Shown here: positions 5,296-7,567 of the stretch, one piece after another
Layout: each line of letters opens with the position of its first letter
How positions within the stretch are numbered: the stretch's first letter is position 1
Assembly: GCA_945486175.1 (NCBI GenBank)
Contig: CALYTA010000038.1
Location: forward strand, 1-7,567
Length of the DNA: 7,567 bases
Direction: 5' to 3'
Source of the DNA: an uncultured Clostridia bacterium
GTDB taxonomy: Bacteria > Bacillota > Clostridia > Oscillospirales > Butyricicoccaceae
Notes under the pieces: generated by a model
What the model was told of the DNA's origin: nothing
The model's database searches: none
The model's input: the letters and a program-made list of their open reading frames with translations, nothing else
Made by a program: the position numbers and the translations under genes

Positions 5296-7328
5296 ATTTA
5301 CAGGACAATGTGCGCTTTGTGCGCGGCATCGGGCCGAAAAAGGCGGAGCTGCTCGGCAGGCTCGGCATTGTGACGCTGGAGGATGCGGTGCAGTGCTATC
5401 CGAGGGGCTATGAGGACCGCACCCATATCACCTCTATCCGGCACCTGCTGGACGGGGAAAAGCAGTGTGTGCACGCTGTCGTGGGAACACCGCCCCAAAC
5501 CGCACACATCCGCCGCGGCATGGATGTGACGCGCTGCACGGTGTATGACGAGAGCGGCGCGCTGACGCTGCGGTTTTTCAACAACAAATATGCGGCTGCT
5601 GCGCTGGAAACCGGAAAAGAATACGCCTTTTACGGCAAGGTACAGGCGGAGGGCCGCGTGTTTGTCATGCTGTCGCCGGAATTTGAGCCGGTGGGCGCGG
5701 ATGACCGCACCGGACGGGTGCTTCCGGTCTATCCGCTGACGGCGGGACTGTACCAGCGCGACCTGTACCGTGTGACCGATGCGGCGCTTGCCGCCGTGCC
5801 GGACAATCTGCCGGATTTTCTGCCGGAGGCCATCCGGGAACAGCAGGGCTTTGCGCCCATCCGCGATGCACTCGCCGGCATCCACCGCCCACAGGATATG
5901 CAGCAGGCACAGCAGGCGCGCCGCCGCATGGTATTTGAAGAATTTTTCCTGCTGTCGTGCGGAATGGGGTTTCTGCGCGCGCGGCGGTCAGGCAAAAGCG
6001 GCGCACAGCTGCGTGATCTGAGCCTGAATGCCTTCTACCGCGCGCTGCCGTTTTCACTGACCGGGGCGCAGATGCGCGCCATCGAGGCGTGCACGCTGGA
6101 CATCGCCGCAGGGCGGCCGCTCAGCCGCCTGATTCAGGGCGATGTCGGCTCGGGCAAGACAATGGTCGCGGCGGCGCTGTGTTATCTCGCCGCGAAAAAC
6201 GGGCGGCAGGCGGTCATGATGGCGCCGACCGAGCTGCTCGCACAACAGCATATGCAGACACTGGAGCCGCTGCTGCAAAAGCTCGGCGTTTCGTGCGGTC
6301 TGCTGGTCGGCTCGATGGGGGCCAGGCAGAAACGGGAAACGATACAGGCGATTGAAACAGGGGGAGTTTCCGTCGTCATCGGCACGCACGCCGTGCTGAG
6401 CGATACCGTACAGTTCCACGACCTCGCGGTAGCAGTGGTGGACGAACAGCACCGTTTCGGTGTCAACCAGCGCGCGACGCTGACGGCGAAGGGCGAAAAT
6501 GTCCACCTGCTCGTCATGTCCGCGACACCGATTCCGCGCACGCTTGCGCTGCTCATTTATGGCGATCTGGATGTGTCCGTCATCGATGAGCTGCCGCCCG
6601 GACGGCAGAAAATCAAGACATATGCCGTTGGGGAAAATATGCGCCAGCGGATTGACAATTTTATTGACAGGCAGTGCGCTGAGGGCGGACAGGTCTATGT
6701 CGTCTGCCCGCTGGTCGGTGACGGCGAGAGCGGGCGCACCAGTGCGGAGAGCACAGCGGAGCGTCTGGCGGGCGTGCTGCCGCACCGCCGCATCGCACTT
6801 GTGCATGGGCGCACCAAAGCGGCGGAAAAAGAACAGATTATGGCGGGCTTTGCCGCAGGGAACATTGACATTCTCGTTTCCACGACGGTCATTGAGGTCG
6901 GCGTAAATGTGCCGAATGCGACGCTGATGGTTGTAGAGGACGGCGACTGCTTTGGTTTATCCCAGCTGCACCAGCTGCGCGGACGCGTGGGGCGCGGCAA
7001 GCGGCAGTCATATTGCGTGTTTTACGGCGCAGACCGCGGCGCGGATGCGCGCGAACGGCTCAAAACGCTCGTACACACAAACGATGGCTTTGTCATCGCA
7101 CAGAAGGATCTGGAGATGCGCGGTGCGGGCGACTTTTTCGGCACGCGGCAGCACGGCCTGCCGCCGATGAAGCTGGCAGACCTCGCGGGGGATACGCGTG
7201 TGCTGGAACAGGCGCGGCGCGCAGCGGATGCGCTTCTGGCAGATGACCCGGAGCTGGAGCATGAGCCGATGCTGCGGGCGCGGGTGGAAAAGCTGTTCGC
7301 GCAGTACGGAGAAGGGAGCTTTAACTGA
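5292..7328 (+). CDS. recG: ATP-dependent DNA helicase RecG
   Basis: Superfamily 2 double-stranded DNA translocase that remodels stalled replication forks and branch-migrates recombination intermediates. The 678 residues match the family (about 680-690). The N-terminus has a helix-hairpin-helix-like V-R-G-I-G-P-K-K-A-E-L-L (9-20), followed by the OB-fold wedge region (about 50-150). Helicase motifs are intact: Walker A G283-D-V-G-S-G-K289-T, DEQH box D384-E-Q-H-R-F-G, motif III S410-A-T-P-I-P-R-T, motif VI G564-R-V-G-R-G, and the RecG-typical D606-L-E-M-R-G-A-G-D-F-F-G near the C-terminus. The ATG shares ATGA with the lexA stop. No Shine-Dalgarno lies at normal spacing (AAGG is 19 bases away), so translation should depend on lexA. 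No canonical plus-strand terminator follows. LexA control of recG is inferred from the operon layout. Confidence 0.97.
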   Translation: MNLQDNVRFVRGIGPKKAELLGRLGIVTLEDAVQCYPRGYEDRTHITSIRHLLDGEKQCVHAVVGTPPQTAHIRRGMDVTRCTVYDESGALTLRFFNNKYAAAALETGKEYAFYGKVQAEGRVFVMLSPEFEPVGADDRTGRVLPVYPLTAGLYQRDLYRVTDAALAAVPDNLPDFLPEAIREQQGFAPIRDALAGIHRPQDMQQAQQARRRMVFEEFFLLSCGMGFLRARRSGKSGAQLRDLSLNAFYRALPFSLTGAQMRAIEACTLDIAAGRPLSRLIQGDVGSGKTMVAAALCYLAAKNGRQAVMMAPTELLAQQHMQTLEPLLQKLGVSCGLLVGSMGARQKRETIQAIETGGVSVVIGTHAVLSDTVQFHDLAVAVVDEQHRFGVNQRATLTAKGENVHLLVMSATPIPRTLALLIYGDLDVSVIDELPPGRQKIKTYAVGENMRQRIDNFIDRQCAEGGQVYVVCPLVGDGESGRTSAESTAERLAGVLPHRRIALVHGRTKAAEKEQIMAGFAAGNIDILVSTTVIEVGVNVPNATLMVVEDGDCFGLSQLHQLRGRVGRGKRQSYCVFYGADRGADARERLKTLVHTNDGFVIAQKDLEMRGAGDFFGTRQHGLPPMKLADLAGDTRVLEQARRAADALLADDPELEHEPMLRARVEKLFAQYGEGSFN

Positions 7329-7362
7329 AAACAGGACTGTACAAATAGCAGAAAATCATCAT

Positions 7363-7413
7363 AAAACAGAAAATAATCCGAAGCCCGGTGTCGGGGGACA
7401 AAGGGCTTCGGAT
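7363..7413 (-). terminator. Strong hairpin with T-rich flank, probable minus-strand terminator
   Basis: ATCCGAAGCCC (7376-7386) and GGGCTTCGGAT (7403-7413) form a perfect 11-bp stem. Inside, TGTC (7389-7392) and GACA (7397-7400) pair around GGGG, separated from the outer stem by GG opposite AA. On the minus strand the stem is followed by TATTTTCTGTTTT (7375-7363), suited to termination; on the plus strand it is followed by ATCACAG, which is not. It would therefore best serve a transcript entering from the right, although it sits 47 bases after recG. No minus-strand gene to its right is visible in the window. Confidence 0.55.
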
Positions 7414-7500
7414 ATCACAGAAAGAATGCCGGGGGACTCGGACGGGGGATTGATCCGGGAAGTGGCATTGGTCAATATATGTCTGGATGAAATTTGTTAT
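7414..7500. other. G-run-rich intergenic stretch without a recognised gene
   Basis: No credible coding frame with a ribosome binding site is seen here. The plus strand has GGGGGAC at 7431-7437 and GGGGGAT at 7444-7450, echoing GGGGGAC in the hairpin loop at 7393-7399, plus GGG at 7457-7459. AATGCC (7425-7430) and GGCATT (7464-7469) could close a 33-base loop holding the G-runs. I do not match it to a known RNA family. Confidence 0.4.
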
Positions 7501-7541
7501 TTTTAGCGAAATATCCGCTAAAACCAAAAAGAGGATATTTC
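7501..7541. repeat. Two overlapping, mutually exclusive inverted repeats
   Basis: First dyad: TTTTAGCG (7501-7508) and CGCTAAAA (7516-7523) with a 7-base loop. Second dyad: GAAATATCC (7508-7516) and GGATATTTC (7533-7541) with a 16-base loop. The left arm of the second takes up the loop and one base of each arm of the first, so in RNA only one can form fully. TATAAT-like sequence occurs just to the right on both strands (plus 7549-7554, minus 7552-7547). This may be an operator or leader for an element beyond the right edge. Confidence 0.5.
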
Positions 7542-7567
7542 ACTTAATTATAATAATTCCATCATCT

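Noticed and set aside
6054..6806. A 250-codon open frame on the minus strand inside recG
   Set aside because: It is a shadow of recG; the recG helicase motifs run through the same stretch and the antisense protein is Arg/His/Ala-rich without recognisable domains.
7376..7413. Hairpin as the recG terminator on the plus strand
   Set aside because: The stem is strong but followed by ATCACAGAAAG rather than a T run, so it does not fit intrinsic termination in that direction.
7387..7459. c-di-AMP (ydaO) or other known riboswitch suggested by the GGGGGAC motifs
   Set aside because: Only a short G-rich motif is shared; the surrounding conserved elements and pseudoknot partners could not be found by eye.
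7321..7539. A minus-strand frame of about 70 codons after recG
   Set aside because: It has no ATG with a ribosome binding site, has an in-frame stop at 7542-7540, and runs through the hairpin and G-run region. The hydrophobic C-terminus comes from AT-rich DNA.

Overview
The window looks like chromosomal DNA from a GC-rich member of the Bacillota, most likely class Clostridia (Oscillospirales/Ruminococcaceae-like). The reasons are the Gls24 (YloU)-FakA (YloV) gene pair, a LexA operator of the Gram-positive type, strong AGGAGG-type ribosome binding sites, a TTG start codon, and an ECF sigma factor of the common Firmicutes type with a membrane anti-sigma factor. The genus cannot be told from the sequence alone. 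No tRNA, rRNA, CRISPR array, transposase or phage gene was seen.

Layout. Minus strand, read right to left: a Gls24/Asp23-family protein (4423-4073), fatty acid kinase FakA (4015-2357) and peptidyl-tRNA hydrolase Pth (2346-1687) form one likely transcription unit. It has a sigma-A-type promoter at about 4522-4494 and ends at a textbook intrinsic terminator (1677-1644). Directly downstream on the same strand is a second unit: an ECF sigma factor (1546-1043) overlapping a zinc-finger, two-span membrane anti-sigma factor (1056-49). An ECF-like promoter (1622-1598) lies in front of it, suggesting autoregulation. An inverted repeat at the very left edge may be a terminator.

Plus strand: lexA (4696-5295) and recG (5292-7328) overlap by the four bases ATGA. 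A 14-bp palindrome resembling the Gram-positive SOS box overlaps the lexA -35 region, so LexA probably represses itself and the RecG fork-remodelling helicase. The two units diverge from an AT-rich intergenic region (4424-4695). In Bacillus subtilis yloU-yloV and recG are also near neighbours, so this looks like a rearranged version of an old neighbourhood with lexA joined to recG.

After recG, 7329-7567 has no convincing gene. It holds a strong hairpin whose T-rich flank suits termination on the minus strand, a stretch with several G-runs, and two overlapping, mutually exclusive inverted repeats near the right edge. This is the least explained part of the window. The coding genes are largely housekeeping and stress-response genes. 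I found no evidence of a novel multi-gene system; the points of interest are regulatory.
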